NCBI RefSeq assembly: GCF_002775205.1
Contig: NC_036456.1
Span: 5,099,463 to 5,163,462 of the forward strand
Source of the DNA: Xiphophorus maculatus
Lineage: Eukaryota; Chordata; Actinopteri; Cyprinodontiformes; Poeciliidae
Length of the DNA stretch: 64,000 nucleotides
Direction: 5' to 3'
Below, piece after piece: positions 50,966 through 63,900 of this stretch. The notes beneath the pieces are model-generated. The model saw only the letters and a program-made list of their open reading frames with translations, made no database searches and was not told the origin of the DNA. The position numbers and the translations under genes are program-made. How positions within the stretch are numbered: the first letter of the stretch is position 1; each line of letters starts with the position of its first letter.

Positions 50966-51874
50966 TTTCAAACCTCCACATCACTCAGGGAGAATGTGGG
51001 TAGAGTTCACAAAAATTGTACTCAAGTAAGAGTACAACTACTTCAGCGTAGTTGTACTCAAGTAAAAGTAAACAGAAGTTACTCAAGTAAGAGTAAAAAA
51101 GTATTCTGTAAAACAGCCACGCAAGTTCTGACTGCTTGACCGTATTTGATTGTACAATTAGATTCAATATTTTACAATGTTAGTGTCTTCAGATAGACTA
51201 ACAATATTACATTTTTACACAAATTCTGGTATTTCTGAAACTAATATGAAAAAATCTAAGAAGCCCTTTTCTGTTTCCATTGTTTCAGTGTAAAACTTAT
51301 AAGACTTCTTATAAAAACTTATAATCCTTACAATAGATTATGTGTATAGAGTGCATGTTTAAACAGGGCAGAGTACGGTAATTGTGTTTACTGTATATTC
51401 ACTTGACCTCCAAATAACTTGAAGCTGGTGTACAACCAAGAAGTCTCACTTTAACATAAACTGTAGGTTTGCATCAGCATCAGATGCATTTTGGGGCAAA
51501 TTATGTTTGTTCTCCATTCAGTCAAATTACTCACAGCGGGTAGAGTATCCAGAAAGACAGTAGTGATAGTTTAGAATACAATTACTCAAGTAAAATTAGG
51601 GTTAAAGAGTAAAACTTCTCCTAAAAGTCAGTTTGTTTCCCAAGAAGTTACTCAAGTAAATGTTAAAAGTTGCTACCCTCCTCTGGTCCTCCCATGTTTT
51701 CTCTGGGTATGTAATTCACACACAACTTCCATGTGCTGTGGAAAAAAAACATAATTTATCAGACAAAGCCATACTTTTTTTTCATTGTTTCCAAGTCCAG
51801 TGTTGATGTTCACATGCCCGTTGTTGGTGTTTGGGGTCAGCATGTGCTCCCTGACTGATCTGGAGGTTTGAAAC
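50966..51874. mobile_element. Nested inverted-repeat element
   Basis: Outer arms of 28 bp (50966-50993, starting GTTTCAAACCTCCA, and its inverse at 51847-51874) match at 26 positions. Inside lies a miniature element of the TACTCAAGTAAAAGTA type, about 50997-51680, with many TACTCAAGTAA motifs near both ends. No transposase. Confidence 0.6.
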
Positions 51875-52295
51875 ACCATATGACAAACAAACAAAAAAGA
51901 TAAAGATCCACAGTGCTCTGTGTATTTCTATCGAAAACAAGCAAATTCTGCAATAATTTGACCCAAAGCAGGTCAAATCCACAAGTTTGCAAGTTCACTT
52001 CACTCCCGTTCCTTGACCAGTCTAGACCAAGAAATGTACACTCTGAATCACATGTGTAAATAATAATTTAAAAAAACACTGTACGTGAAATCAAATTGTG
52101 GAATTTGTGTTTCTGCCGTTGACCTTTCTCAGATCCGCACCGCGGTTAGCCATTTCACATTGAGATTACGGCGTTGGATGATGAATGTGCATGGGATCCA
52201 TCTTCATCCTTATTTAATAAACTCTCGATTGAATCTTATCTTTACAAGTTCAACTAAGCCGTCGTTTATTACAAGCACGTGGACCTGCAGCCATT

Positions 52296-52660
52296 ATGTT
52301 ACATTATTACACACCCTCCCGTTCCTTCAGGTCACCTGATCAGTTGCTTCTGAAGGTGCCAACAACAAAGTGTAAGCTCAGAGGGGACAGTGCTTTTTCT
52401 GTGGCAGCTCCCAAGCTATGGAATGATCTTCCTTTGGCTTCTTCACTTGTTGTTTTTAAGTCCCTTCGTAAGACCCATCTTTTTTCTTTGGCTTTTGGCA
52501 CAATCCGAGAGGTTTCGCTTTGTTTTACTGTAGCTAGAGAAGGCAGGTATGTATTTTATATTTCAATCTTTTCTATTTTATAATCGCATTGTATTTTATG
52601 ATTGTGTGTAGCACTTTGGTCCTGTCGGTGTATAAAGTGCTTCATAAATAAAGTTGGTAT
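52296..52660 (+). mobile_element. L2-like LINE 3' end
   Basis: The peptide SAFSVAAPKLWNDLPL followed by VVFKSLRKTHLF is the C-terminus of L2-type reverse transcriptases. The 3' UTR ends in a CACTTTGGTC...ATAAATAAAG stretch. 5'-truncated. Confidence 0.75.
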
Positions 52661-52924
52661 GGTATTATAAACGTAGCGCGGTAAAAGGCATAGATCGCAG
52701 AGGAAAAATAGAGCTACAAAATTTTATGTTTGTACTTTATACTGTCATGTTATGAAAATATAAATATTTATATTAAAAGAACATTTTTAAAAAATTATGG
52801 AAATGCCAAAATGGTGTTATTGTAATGTAGATAGTTCTCTTATTATTTAATTAAGATTTATTCTGGGTCACCCTGGACAGGTCGCCAGTCTGTTGCAGCA
52901 GTTGCAGTATATGTTTTTTTTGTT

Positions 52925-53170
52925 GTTGTTTATTTTAAGCTGTCCCCCTGTCCTGTTAGTATAATATGAAACACATAATCTGTGTAAAAAAATCTACCTT
53001 CTCCACCTCCTCCCAGAGCTGCTACTGCCGCCAACAGAAACGCACCGCTTCTGGTCAAAAACAACCAATCAGAGCCAGCAGGAGGGTCTTAGCTCTGTCA
53101 ATCATGCTTGTGTACATGTTGATAAATTTGCTAATGACAGAGAAGCAACTTACCGTACGAGGAAAACTGG
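52925..53170 (+). mobile_element. Half of the hAT-like miniature element
   Basis: Same family as 34117-34650 (TCAAAAACAACCAATCAGAG shared). Only the left arm is present. A 40-bp inverted fragment of the GGAT-tailed SINE lies just before it (52862-52905). Confidence 0.65.
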
Positions 53171-53756
53171 CCGAAGTGGTTGAGAAAGGAGGTGTGTGAG
53201 GCTACATATTTTGATATTGATCCAAAGCCGTGTAAAAATAAACTTTTTATTTAAGTTTAATATAATAATGAACTTCTGACCGTTTGGTGCTTTTCTATAT
53301 AGGTGTATGCAAAACACTTTCATAACATTATTAACATGATTTATGTGCATTTTTCCTAACTAACCAAAGTTAAAACAAAGGATCAATTGAGACCAAATCA
53401 AAAGTAAATCTTTTTTTAAGGTAGAATTGAGAAACTACAATGCAACAACAAAGCAAAATTTCAGGAGGGAATCTGAGACTAAAATATTGATCTTACCAAG
53501 GTAGCATTAATCCAGTACTGGTACCAACTTGGTATCGATATTATCGACATTTGATCCACCAACCTCTAGCTGCTGAGATAACCAAATTCTACCAATAGCT
53601 AGAGAAGGCAGCACAGAGTCACTAAAGATGACAAAACAGGTTAAGGTCTTGAGCACCAGGGCAATAGAGACCAAGATCTACCAGATCAGACAAGAACCCA
53701 GAGGCAGACTGTGTGAAGGATGAAAGATACTAGCAGGAACGGAATACAAGATACGC

Positions 53757-54799
53757 CAGGGCTAGGTGATATGAGGAAAATCTAATATCCCAATATATTT
53801 TTGCTATATCACGATACACGATATATATCATGATTTTCTTAAATGAGCTTCATTTAAGTTCATTTTAAACTATAGATCCCTTGCAGCATGATGTCACCCA
53901 CACAAGTTTCCACCCCAATTTCCCTGCCAGACTTAAATGTAATCTTGATATATGAAATAAAAAGGGATGCAGTGTTTTGCTATGAATTGTCTACACTATG
54001 ACTAGATAACAAGATCAGAAAAAATAGCGAGGGAGAGGGAAGTAGGTCAGTTGCTTGCTTGACTTAACACATAAACGTGTTGCGGAATGAGGTGTGCATT
54101 GGTTCAGCTTAAAAATAAAAAAGCGACCTACACACAAACCGACAGAGCATCAGTAGAGCGGGTGTTAAAATGAGCTAATCAGCCACCACTGTGTTAGCGT
54201 GGCTAAGAGCAGCGGTGGCTAATCTACCACAGCGATCACTTATTGATAATCGCAAAATACACATCAAACCTAAAAACTAATACTGTAACAAACTGAATGT
54301 TCTGTTCTAAGTGTGGGGGAAATGTTTGAGAGTTTTTGGTGCTGAATCCTGAAATAAATTTGCGGTAAAACCTTTCGTGGCAATAGTTTTATAACCTGTT
54401 TTGCAAATTACCTCATTTTGTTCGACATCCTCCATATAAAATCTGAACTACCACCAAATTATTGATCGGGCGCTGTTTCTCTTCGGAACTAGACTAGTTC
54501 ATCTGATTCGTCTTCAGTTACCGTCTCATTCACGGCTCACCTCGAACTCTCGCTGTCACCATGTTGTTTGTTTTCTCCGCGCAGCGTGATTGGTAGAAAA
54601 TGTTCAGGTTGGGAGGGCCGAGGGACTTGTGATGCATTCATAGGTGTCGGATAAACCATACTCGCAATGAATTTGAAGGCGAAAGCTTATTATTTGAACG
54701 ACAATTTATACTCAATGGTTGCGATGTAGTCATTCTAACTATTGTAAATTGAAAAACTCACAATACTTTCAGTATACTCGATACATCGCCAAGCCCTAC
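53757..54799. mobile_element. hAT-like non-autonomous element, about 1 kb
   Basis: It starts CAGGGCTAGGTGATATGAGG and ends GATACATCGCCAAGCCCTAC, imperfect inverted ends of the AGGGCTNGGCGATAT type common in fish. No transposase ORF. A clean 8-bp duplication was not seen, so the ends may be off by a few bases. Confidence 0.6.
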
Positions 54800-56242
54800 G
54801 CTACACCATGAATAAATGGCTGGTAGTCCACACAGAATTGGAAAATGAACTGGAGACCCTGGGTCAAAGTTGGAATCACATAAAGGCTTCGTTTGACAGC
54901 ACCCAACAATGTTAGGAATGAAATTAGCTCACTGGGAATCATAATGTGTGGTGTCACATATGGGTTGACTAATACTTACAGTAATGGGAAAGTCAGGGTT
55001 AGGATAAGTGTAATGTAGATTTAGACAAGCTGTAGAATTTTCTACAAACATAATATGCAAAGATCATGTCCTAGCAAGTCATAACAACTGCTGCTGTTGG
55101 TTAGAATGGTTAGAATGGTTAGAATGGTTAGAATGGTTAGCTGTGATGATATAAAGAAGTGTGGTTTACCCTCATCTGACTTTTATTTACATGTCAAATT
55201 TGTCTGCGCAGAGTGACAGAGCGAGGCTGTTCGAAAAATAATTATTACATGTTCCATGGAAACATTTCCTCAAAATATAAACACTGTAAGGCTTGTTGCA
55301 CAGACTGAACTGTTTTTAGATAGGTGAGGTTTAACACTGATGGAAGACACTAAAAGGGAAGGAAAGGAGGTCAGGGAAGAACTTTACTAGGACAGAAAAG
55401 AGCAAAAAATATGGAACAAGAAAAGAATTATGAAGGTCATACAGTAGGAAAGGGGGCTGCACAGTTGGTAGCACTGTTGCCTTGCAGCAAAAAGGTCCTG
55501 GTTTCGATTCCCGGCCCGAGGTCTTTCTGCATGGAGTTTGTGGGTTTTCTCCGGGTACTCCGGCTTCCTCCCACAGTCCAAAAACATGAGGTTAATTGGT
55601 CTGTATAAATTCTCCTTGAGTGTGAGTGTGTGTGTGCATGTCCTGTCTGTCTCTGTGTTGCCCTGCGATGGACTGGCGACGTGTCCAGGGTGACCCCGCC
55701 TCTGGCCTGTTGACAGCTGGAGATGGGCACTAGCACCTCCTCCTAACGCAGATAAGGCTGTAAGAAAACGGATGGATGGATGAAGAAGAAAAGAGAAGGG
55801 AGACAGAAAAGGCTAGGAATGAAAGAGGGGACATGAGAGAAGAAAGGAAGGAGGAAAGGCAGAGACAATAGGCTCTGATAAGTATGAGGGCCATTGGTTT
55901 ACCCCAATGGCAACATAAACCAATACAGCCAAAGAAAACACCTTATCCTACCTCCAAAGCTTTTTATTGAAAACGGGTGTGCTTCTGAAATTGCCATGTT
56001 TCCATAAACCAAATTTATGTTTGAAATGTCAAAATGCAAAAACAGTTATACTGTCATTTCTTCTTCCATCCATCTCCACACAATGAAAACAATGATATCA
56101 AATTTCAAACTTCATGTTCATTTCACATTTTTATTCAGAATGCTAAATGGATTTCCTAGTAAACATTTGCATAAACAGCAAAAGAGGAACCTTTTTATTT
56201 TGGGAGCTCCAGGGTTTTTTTCCAGTCTACAGATGCCTGACG
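54800..56242. other. Intergenic before CLEC-B
   Basis: Holds a short tandem repeat (GTTAGAATG units at 55101-55141) and a SINE. No gene. Confidence 0.5.
55455..55782 (+). mobile_element. tRNA-derived SINE with GGAT tail, copy 2
   Basis: Same family as 8769-9149: B box GGTTTCGATTCCC, same body, ends in ATGGATGGATG. The A-box region is shortened. Confidence 0.85.
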
Positions 56243-57656
56243 ATGGAGAGGATCTTGGTGGGACTCCTGCTTCTCGCAGGTAAATGAAATAGTTCAATGC
56301 GATTATATTTGACTTACTCTTTCATTAAGGAAGAAGTAGATTTAGATTGCTGGTTTCAGACTTCACATTTCACTTTCAAGAATGTAATGTATTTTCCGGC
56401 AGGGTGGTTCAGCCTCTCTACCTGCCGTCAGTACCACTTTGTCAACCAGTCATCCACTTGGAGTGAAGCTCTAACCCACTGCAGACAAACATATACAGAC
56501 CTGGCCTCTATTAGCAGCGTTGATGAAAATAATGAGCTTAAGAAAACACTCAATTCTGCCGGTCACAGCTCTGATGTCAGGATTGGTTTGTATAACGAAG
56601 TCGACTGGAAGTGGTCAGATGGCTTCAGCAGCAGTGGGGCTGACTACAGGAACTGGTACACTTCAGCTTATGACCCTGATTTCATTGGAGCCAATCAGTT
56701 CTGTGTAAACATTTACCAGAATGGGTTATGGTTGGACACAGAGTGCAGCAGCAAGTTACCATTTGTTTGTTACATTGGTAATTATACCAAGCATGACATT
56801 TAGGTCTAAAAGTTTTATAACAGCATACAAAACTGTAATCACTTCTGTCCTCCATCCTTTCTTGCTACAGGAACACGTCTGGCTCGTGAATTTGTTTTTG
56901 TTAATAAATCAACGGACTGGAGAAGTGCCCAGAAATACTGCAGGGAGAGCTACACCGACCTGGCCACTGTCAGTACCGATGCAGAAAACAAGAAGATCAA
57001 TAACCTGACAAATAAAACCTTGGCATGGATTGGTCTGTTTAGAGATAAAAAGTTTTCTTGGTCTGACGGCAGCAGTTTCCAATTCAGCAGCTGGGATAAT
57101 GTTATGAATGAAATTGGCTCAATGAGAATCATATGTGGTGCCACGTCTGTTACGAGATCAGTGGCATGGAAATTCTTGTCCTGTGAAAAAAAATTACCTT
57201 TTGTCTGCTACAGCCTCCCCCCAGGTGGGTGTTTTACTGACCTTCAGAGACATAAAATGATGCATTCAATGAGGAAAGTGGTATTCAGTCAATTGAATTG
57301 TCAACCTTCGAATAAAGCTGTTTTTCCCCATCCCATCTACCACTAGAAGCAAAACAGGCGATGAAGATGACGATCGAATCGGAGGATTCTGTGGGTCTGA
57401 ACAATCCCGCTCTGAAAGCAAACATCCTAAAAAAGGTAGAGTTGAAAAGCTCGGTATTTATATCTTAGGGAACAGAGTTTACAGCCCAAGGATAAGAGGG
57501 TGTCCTTAAAATATTTGTTGAAATATTTAAAAATGACAAAGTTTTTGTCCCCCCAAGCTCCAGGACAGATTGGAGGCGAAAGGAGTGAGTGGAGTCTCCC
57601 TGGAGTGGACAGAGCAGGCTGGCAGAAAACAAGCAGAGGGAGATAAAGGAGGCTGA
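56243..57656 (+). CDS. CLEC-B: secreted protein with two C-type lectin domains
   Basis: Exons: 56243-56279 signal start MERILVGLLLLA; 56403-56777 CTLD1; 56871-57224 CTLD2; 57347-57435 linker; 57558-57656 C-terminal end. Phases 1,1,1,0; 317 residues. CTLD1 (about 22-137) has RIGLYNEVDWKWSDG (arginine for the usual tryptophan), DPD at the EPN position and WLDTEC. CTLD2 (about 140-250) has WIGLFRDKKFSWSDGS and no calcium-site triad. The tail NNPALKANILKK joins LQDRLEAKGVSG, but the end is diverged (GRKQAEGDKGG instead of PDGxVFxKE). All donors are GT, including the fourth one that is GC in CLEC-A and CLEC-C. AATAAA at 57847-57852 is a fitting poly(A) signal. Compact: the gene spans 1.4 kb. Confidence 0.88.
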
Positions 57657-58592
57657 ACCATGAACTGATAGTCCCAACTTGGACTGAACCAGACATGTTA
57701 CAATTAAGTTCAAAATTATCCTTTTTCTTTATCAATTTACAAGGAAGTTTATTTCTGATAACAAAAGAGACGGGTATCTCTCGAACGATAAAACAAAGCA
57801 AAGGAACTATCATTTGAAAAATAGAACGTTTCTTTTTATTTAGATTTTAATAAAATGTCATGCTGAACAATTAAGGATTTTCTTCCCAGTTATGAGCGGG
57901 GGAAATCCTGGCACTACAGCAATCAAACACTTCTTCAAATTTCTGACCAGATTTCGGTGTTTTGAAAGATGATCTCTTATGTTGAGCTCCAGGTCTGTGA
58001 GGTTGTGATGGCCTCATTGCCATCACCTTAATCTTTAGCTCACCTCCACAGATTCTCTATGACGTTCTACCAATCAATGGGCCGCCGTGAGTTATTAATA
58101 CTACTTCCTGTCAGTTAGAAACATGTTGGTAAAAGTCAAACTTAATCTAAATTTGCCATGGGGTATGAATAATTTTGGGCTCAGCAATTAATTTCTTTCT
58201 TTTGCTTGAAAGTATGAAAAAGAAAAACAAAACATGATGGAAGAGCTCGAGAAGACTTGCCACTGCTACTAGAAACTGGTTTAACTGGTGGGGTTGGGGC
58301 TGTTGTGAAAAACAATTGTCATTTTTGTAACTATATAACCAAAGTTGGTTTTCTGTCTGCATTATTAAGATGTCAAGTAAAATTGTCCCTTGATGGCATC
58401 TCAGCTTTATAGGTCTATGTTCATGTATTCCAATAAACATTTTCTTCTCCAAGATCAACTGGTTGAGTTTTTAAGAGTCGTATGAACAACTCAATCCTTT
58501 TGTTGTTTTCCCCCGGAGCCCAAATCTAATTTCTTTGACCTGATCTTTTCATGACAGCCTAAGCAACACAGAGCGAATTTATGTATGGATAT

Positions 58593-58635
<43 letters not shown>

Positions 58636-60540
58636 CCAGGTGAAGTTAATAAGTCAAAATTTCCAAAGTGAAGTCACCTTTATTTCCAGTTTGTCTCGAG
58701 CAGGTTTCAAAGTGTCCTGCAGGTGGCACTGTAGTTTAAGTGTGTCTCTTCATTCGAAGAGTAAAGTTGCATGTGTGACATCATATCCGTGAGACGGCTG
58801 TTGGTCCTGCTGCAGAGATAACAGTCATAGATCAGTAAGGTGACCAAGAAGTAATATTTAATGTTAGCCTGTGATACGCTAATATAGATTCCCACAGACT
58901 GAGTTAACTTCAGGGACAGAGCTATAAAGTAGCACAATACATTTTTAAAGCTGCAATCTTTTATTAAAGCTACATACCACAACTTATATATAAAATCAGT
59001 CTGTTAATAGTTGTCAGTTCACATGAGGTTGAGCTGAAATGTAAAAAGCCAAACAGAAACAATCCAAATATGAAGAGAAACAGAAACTGTCGAGAAGTTT
59101 AGATGGGATCAATAACAAAGTGAAAAAAACAAAACATGTCATGTCAAACACAGAACAAATATAATCTGTCTTCATCATAAATGAGTGTTTATTTCACTAT
59201 CTGTCTTCAAAATTGTGTGTGGTGTCCTCTTTTAAGAGCCATTTGCTTAGGAAACACACACAGTCCTACCAGGTTGACAACTCCCATGATTAAATTTGCC
59301 TACTCTGTGCTACAGGCTTTGCATAAAACAACCACTGAACTAAAGGTTTTATTTTTTTAGACTACAGCTCCTTTCATTACAAAAATAATCTTTTCCTGTT
59401 CCATTCCGTGTGTTGTTTCCCTCTACTCAGTGACTCGTCTGTTATATTTAGCACAGACTGGTTTTTAACTAATTACGCTAGTTTTAAAATGGCTTGTACA
59501 AGCTGTGTCTCCCAACTTTGGAATACAGCAAATTGGAGAAAATAACCTCCATTGAGACGTCTTTAAGAATGAGAGGAAAATAAAATATAATGAGAACAAT
59601 CACTGTTACGACTGATAAAAGTCTGTCTGACAGATAAGCTATCTTTTCACAATTAATCATTTTAAATAGGTAAGCAAAGTAGGGAATTTCCAGATATTTT
59701 TCAGGATTAAGATTTTAGGATGAACAAGACAATAAGCCCCTCGGAGTTTCTAGTTTTAGAAACAGACATCTCTCAGGTCATCAGCTGGTATATTCATTAA
59801 ACCCCAAAACATCAGCCTCAAAGTTAGTGCATGGCTCCAGGATGCTGGGCTTATAGGCTGGAGATGCTTTTGTGCTGTTGAAGTAGGAGATTTGCACCTG
59901 GTAAAAGGTATATTGACTATCACACTGTGGACAACGCTTTATTGAAGCCAGTTTTGTCTGACGAAGCAATGACCCAAAGCTTGGCTCCAAAACATGCAAG
60001 AACTATTTAGGGAAGAAGCAGTGAGATGGTATTCTGTCTATAATGGAGAGGCCGGCACAATCAAAAGATCTCAACCCTACTTAGCTGTAGTGGGAACAGT
60101 TTGAGGGGATATTTCCTCAGATTAACTCAACAAATTGGCAGCTAAACAGCCAAAGGACATTTTTTGGGTGACCCCAAACTTTTGAGTGGGGGTAGAGTAT
60201 CTGATCAATTTTGACTTGTAAAATCCACATACCAGCAGTTACATAATGTAGCTAGATGTATATAAGAAACTACAAAAGTTGGCACTCAGTGTCACATTGA
60301 CAGCTTGATTTGTCATTCATGATTGTGTTTGTTTTTAAGGAGAACAATTTGCTTGTGTAGCCTACAAACCTTGCAAATCTACTCAGTGCTTTCTTATACA
60401 TCATTTACCTATTGTCAGTCGTGGCAACGAGGTGACCATGTTCTACAGATGAGACAAATACTCTTGTATCAAGCAGAAAGCCAGAACACGTTTCAGAGAC
60501 TTTCAGCGCCTTCTACTGCAGTCCTCAGAGCGGAGTCACG
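57657..60540. other. Intergenic between CLEC-B and CLEC-C
   Basis: Contains a GT microsatellite (58596-58634) and a Tc1 remnant near the right end. Otherwise nothing recognised. Confidence 0.5.
59795..60193 (+). mobile_element. Tc1/mariner transposon remnant
   Basis: Contains recognisable transposase coding pieces (GCAAGAACTATTTAGGGAAG and TGGTATTCTGTCTATAATGG) and the right end GGGTGACCCCAAACTTTTGA. Heavily mutated, with no intact ORF and a missing or unrecognised left end. Confidence 0.75.
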
Positions 60541-63323
60541 ATGGAGAGGATCTTGTTGGGGGTCTTGGTTCTCTCAGGTCAGAGTCAGTGATGTTATGTT
60601 TCCAATCTGGTATTAAATGCTATTTAACAAAGCAGCACTGAAGGTTGAAAAACAATTAAATCTATATTATGTTCCAGACCTGGTCATCCTCTCCACCTGC
60701 CTTCGTCTTCAGCCTGTCTACCATTTTGTTAATCAATATCTGAATTGGACTGAAGCTCAGTCCTACTGCAGACAGACCCACACTGACCTGGCAACCGTTC
60801 TAAGCTCAGAAGAAAAGAACCGATTCATGAGCACTCTCTCGTCTGCTGGTTACAGCTCTGACGTCTGGATTGGTCTGTTCGATGAAATCGACTGGAGATG
60901 GTCCGATGGCTTTACGGGGAGCGGAGCCGACTACAGACACTGGAGAACATCATCCAGTGAACCTAGTTTCCATTACTCCATTGAGTTCTGCGTAATGTTC
61001 GCATACTATGCGGACTGGTATGATGTTAGTTGCTCAGACAATCGCCAATTTGTGTGCTACAAAGGTTAACAATATTAAATATGACACATCCTTCTTAAAA
61101 CCTCTTTGTGAAATATTGAACTTCCTCTCACCTTTGTCCTCTATTCCCTTCAACTACAGGCTCGCAGTTGGTCCCTGAATTTGTGTTTGTGAATCTACCA
61201 ATGAACTGGTCCAGTGCTCAGACTTACTGCAGAAACAACTTCATAGACCTCGCCACCATAAAAAGTGACACAGACAACCAGAAGGTTCAGAGCCAAATGC
61301 CTAGTACGTACTATGCATGGATTGGGCTATTTAGAGACCCAAATTTCCACTGGTCTGATGGGAGCAGCGTCGTCTTTACCAGCTGGGATTCCGTTATGAA
61401 TCCGCTTGGCTCGATGACAGTCATATGTGGTGTTACATCTTCTGCAAGATCAGGAAACTGGAAGTTTTTGCCCTGTGAAACAAAATTACCTTTTGTCTGT
61501 TATGGCCCTCCTGGTGAGTGTTTCTCTTCTTTTCTTTTTTATAATTCAAAGTAATAGGAAGAATTGGGGATGATTAGGATATGTTTTGTCCAGATTTCAG
61601 TCATTTAAGAACAGTTATCTCTACATGCTGAGTTGCTGTCTGATACTTCCTAAATGTTAGTTAAAAAATGCCATTTAAATGCTTTGAAGATTCATTATAT
61701 TTATTAATCAGTTTGTCTCTTAAGTCACTCACCTAAATTATGCAGGTCAGCTTTTAGTGACAAAAGCAGAGTTGTTTTTCCGTCTGGAGTTTCTGCAAGT
61801 CAATTTCAATATCTTGATCTAACCAGGATTAACTAGGAATGTAGTTACAATGCAGTTATAAAGAAGTGCATGGCTTTATCATTTGTTTCTTATATCTGAA
61901 TTGACATACTGTATATAGCAACAATGCACAACTAAGTTAAAATACCATGTTTTCTCTCTTAGTTTGGACTGGACTCCTTGATGTTGGGGTTTGCAACATA
62001 TTAAGTGAGATTTAATGTCACTATGGTTTCCTCCTCCTGGTGGGACACGCCTGTAAAGTCTCCAGGTCGCCAGGAGGCATACTGATCAATGCCCCGATCA
62101 TCTTAACTAAGACTTTTCAGTTCATAGAAGGTGCTTTTCACCCTGACTGTGAGGCCGAGTCCCAGCCCCCCAATAAAGGAAGCTAATTTCTCCTTCTTGT
62201 ATCCAGGATGTAATTTTTTTTGGCTATGAGTGATTCCTCTCAACATAGACAGATCTGTAAATTGAGAGCTTTGTCTTTTGGCTTAGTTTTTTCTTTGCCA
62301 CTACATACAGTATAACAGTAGATGAAGCCTAAATCCATCACCCTTTGTCGAATCACCGCCTTAGTGTGCTGTAGGGTCTGTGTACCCCTATTACCCACAG
62401 TTCTATGTTGTCTGTAGTTTTAGCTCCTGGTTGGCTCTCAAAAGGCAAACCAGCCTGGGAGTCAGACTAAGACCACTTCAGTGACTTTGATGATTTGTCT
62501 GACCGCAGGAAGGAAATCCACGGCTCCCTCCTACAGCCAGGTCTTGGGGTGAACTCACCAGTAGGAACCTGGTGGTTGAGCTTTCAATACCAGGACACAG
62601 CTGGGCTCAGCCCAATGACTCTGCAGGAGTCCTACTCCATGTGCAAAGGGAAATATTAAGATCAGGGTCAATGTAAGACAGGTAGATGGCAGTCAAGGGC
62701 AGGACTCTTGGCATGCAAATTCTCAGTGGCATAATCAGACTTCCGCAGAACATGATTATAACAAGTCAAAGACACTAGGTGGAACTCTGAGCTCCAAACA
62801 ACACAGAAGCATGCCTTCGACAGACATGGTGGCAACATGACAACGGCGGTAGGAGTTCGCCCTGCAATCGGTGGATTCAATTCCCGGTCGGCCTGCATGC
62901 TGGTGTTGGTCAGAAGGGGGATTGGCCCATGCCAATGTTCCCCTAACCTCAAGTTGCCTACAGATCGGAGTAGAAAACGCTTTGGGTGGTCAAACTAACT
63001 GGAAATGTGACATATAAGTTCAGCCCATTTTCTAATGTGAAACTTACATACATATCAATGCATTTCATACTCATTTATTTGGTCATATAAGGACATGTTT
63101 TTAAAATGGACACTCAACCTGTTGCTGTATTTCTTATTTCAAATCAGTAATGAAACAGGCTGTGAAGATAAAACTTCGCACAGACAACCCGGTGGATCTG
63201 AATGACCCTGTTTTGAGGGAAAACATCCTGACAAAGGCAAGTTTGGAATAAAAACTGTTTGTAGCGCACAAATAATTACACCTCAGATGAGGAAAAAATC
63301 TGATCTGTAAATGTAAAGATCTG

Positions 63324-63355
<32 letters not shown>

Positions 63356-63547
63356 CTAATATATATCAGATTAGAGAAAAATCCAATCTGATCTCCAAAT
63401 TTAGAAAACTATACTTTTTAAATGGCTTGTAATTTTGTCTTAAAGCTCCAGAACAGACTGCAAGAGACAGGAGTGCATGGATTTACCCTGAAGTGGACAA
63501 AACTGCCTGATGGAAACGTCTTCCGAAAGGAAATGAAATACATATAG
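60541..63547 (+). CDS. CLEC-C: secreted protein with two C-type lectin domains
   Basis: Exons: 60541-60577 signal start [12 protein letters not shown]; 60678-61064 CTLD1; 61160-61513 CTLD2; 63148-63236 linker; 63446-63547 C-terminal end. Phases 1,1,1,0; 322 residues. CTLD1 (about 24-141) has [18 protein letters not shown] at the EPN position and WYDVSC. CTLD2 (about 145-255) has [16 protein letters not shown] and no calcium triad. The tail [12 protein letters not shown] joins [12 protein letters not shown] and ends [13 protein letters not shown]. The fourth donor is GC (AAG then gcaagt), as in CLEC-A. The fourth intron (1.6 kb) has taken in a SINE and a LINE piece. A SINE begins immediately after the stop codon, so it forms the start of the 3' UTR. 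Confidence 0.88.
62020..62150 (-). mobile_element. Old RTE/Rex-like LINE fragment in CLEC-C intron 4
   Basis: The minus strand here resembles the 9605-9886 LINE around its GGATGCCTCCTGG and CGTCCCACCGGGAGGAGG blocks, but is far more diverged. Edges are approximate and the fragment may reach 62640. Confidence 0.5.
62823..63035 (+). mobile_element. Third tRNA-derived SINE family, in CLEC-C intron 4
   Basis: B-box-like GGATTCAATTCCCGG follows a tRNA-like start. The body ends CGACATATAAGTTCAGCCCA-like text, a common teleost SINE tail. Different from the other two SINE families here. Confidence 0.6.
63326..63350. repeat. Poly-T tract
   Basis: About 25 T in a row in the last intron of CLEC-C, some 95 bp before the acceptor. 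Confidence 0.9.
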
Positions 63548-63900
63548 AGTTGGTAGCACTACTGCCTTGCAGCAAGAAGGTCCTGGGTTCGATTCCCGGC
63601 CTGGGGTCTTTCTGCATGGAGTTTGCATGTTCTCCTTGTGCATGGTGGGTTCTCTCCGGCTTCCTCCCACAGTCCAAAAACATGACTGTTAGGTAAATTG
63701 GTATCTCTAAAGTCTCCCTAGGTGTGAGTGAGTGTGTGTGCCTGGTCGTGTGTCCTGTCTGTTTGTCTCTGTGTTGCCCTGCGACAGACTGGCAACCTGT
63801 CCAGGGTGACCCCACCTCTCGCCCGAAATGTTCGCTGAAGATAGGCACCAGCACCTCCCGACTCCACTAGGGACAAGTGTGTAAGAAGATGGATGGATGG
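63548..63900 (+). mobile_element. tRNA-derived SINE with GGAT tail, copy 3
   Basis: Same family as copies 1 and 2, lacking about 15 bp at the 5' end. It starts directly after the CLEC-C stop codon and ends AAGAAGATGGATGGATGG, the same end as the LINE at 9605-9886. Confidence 0.85.
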
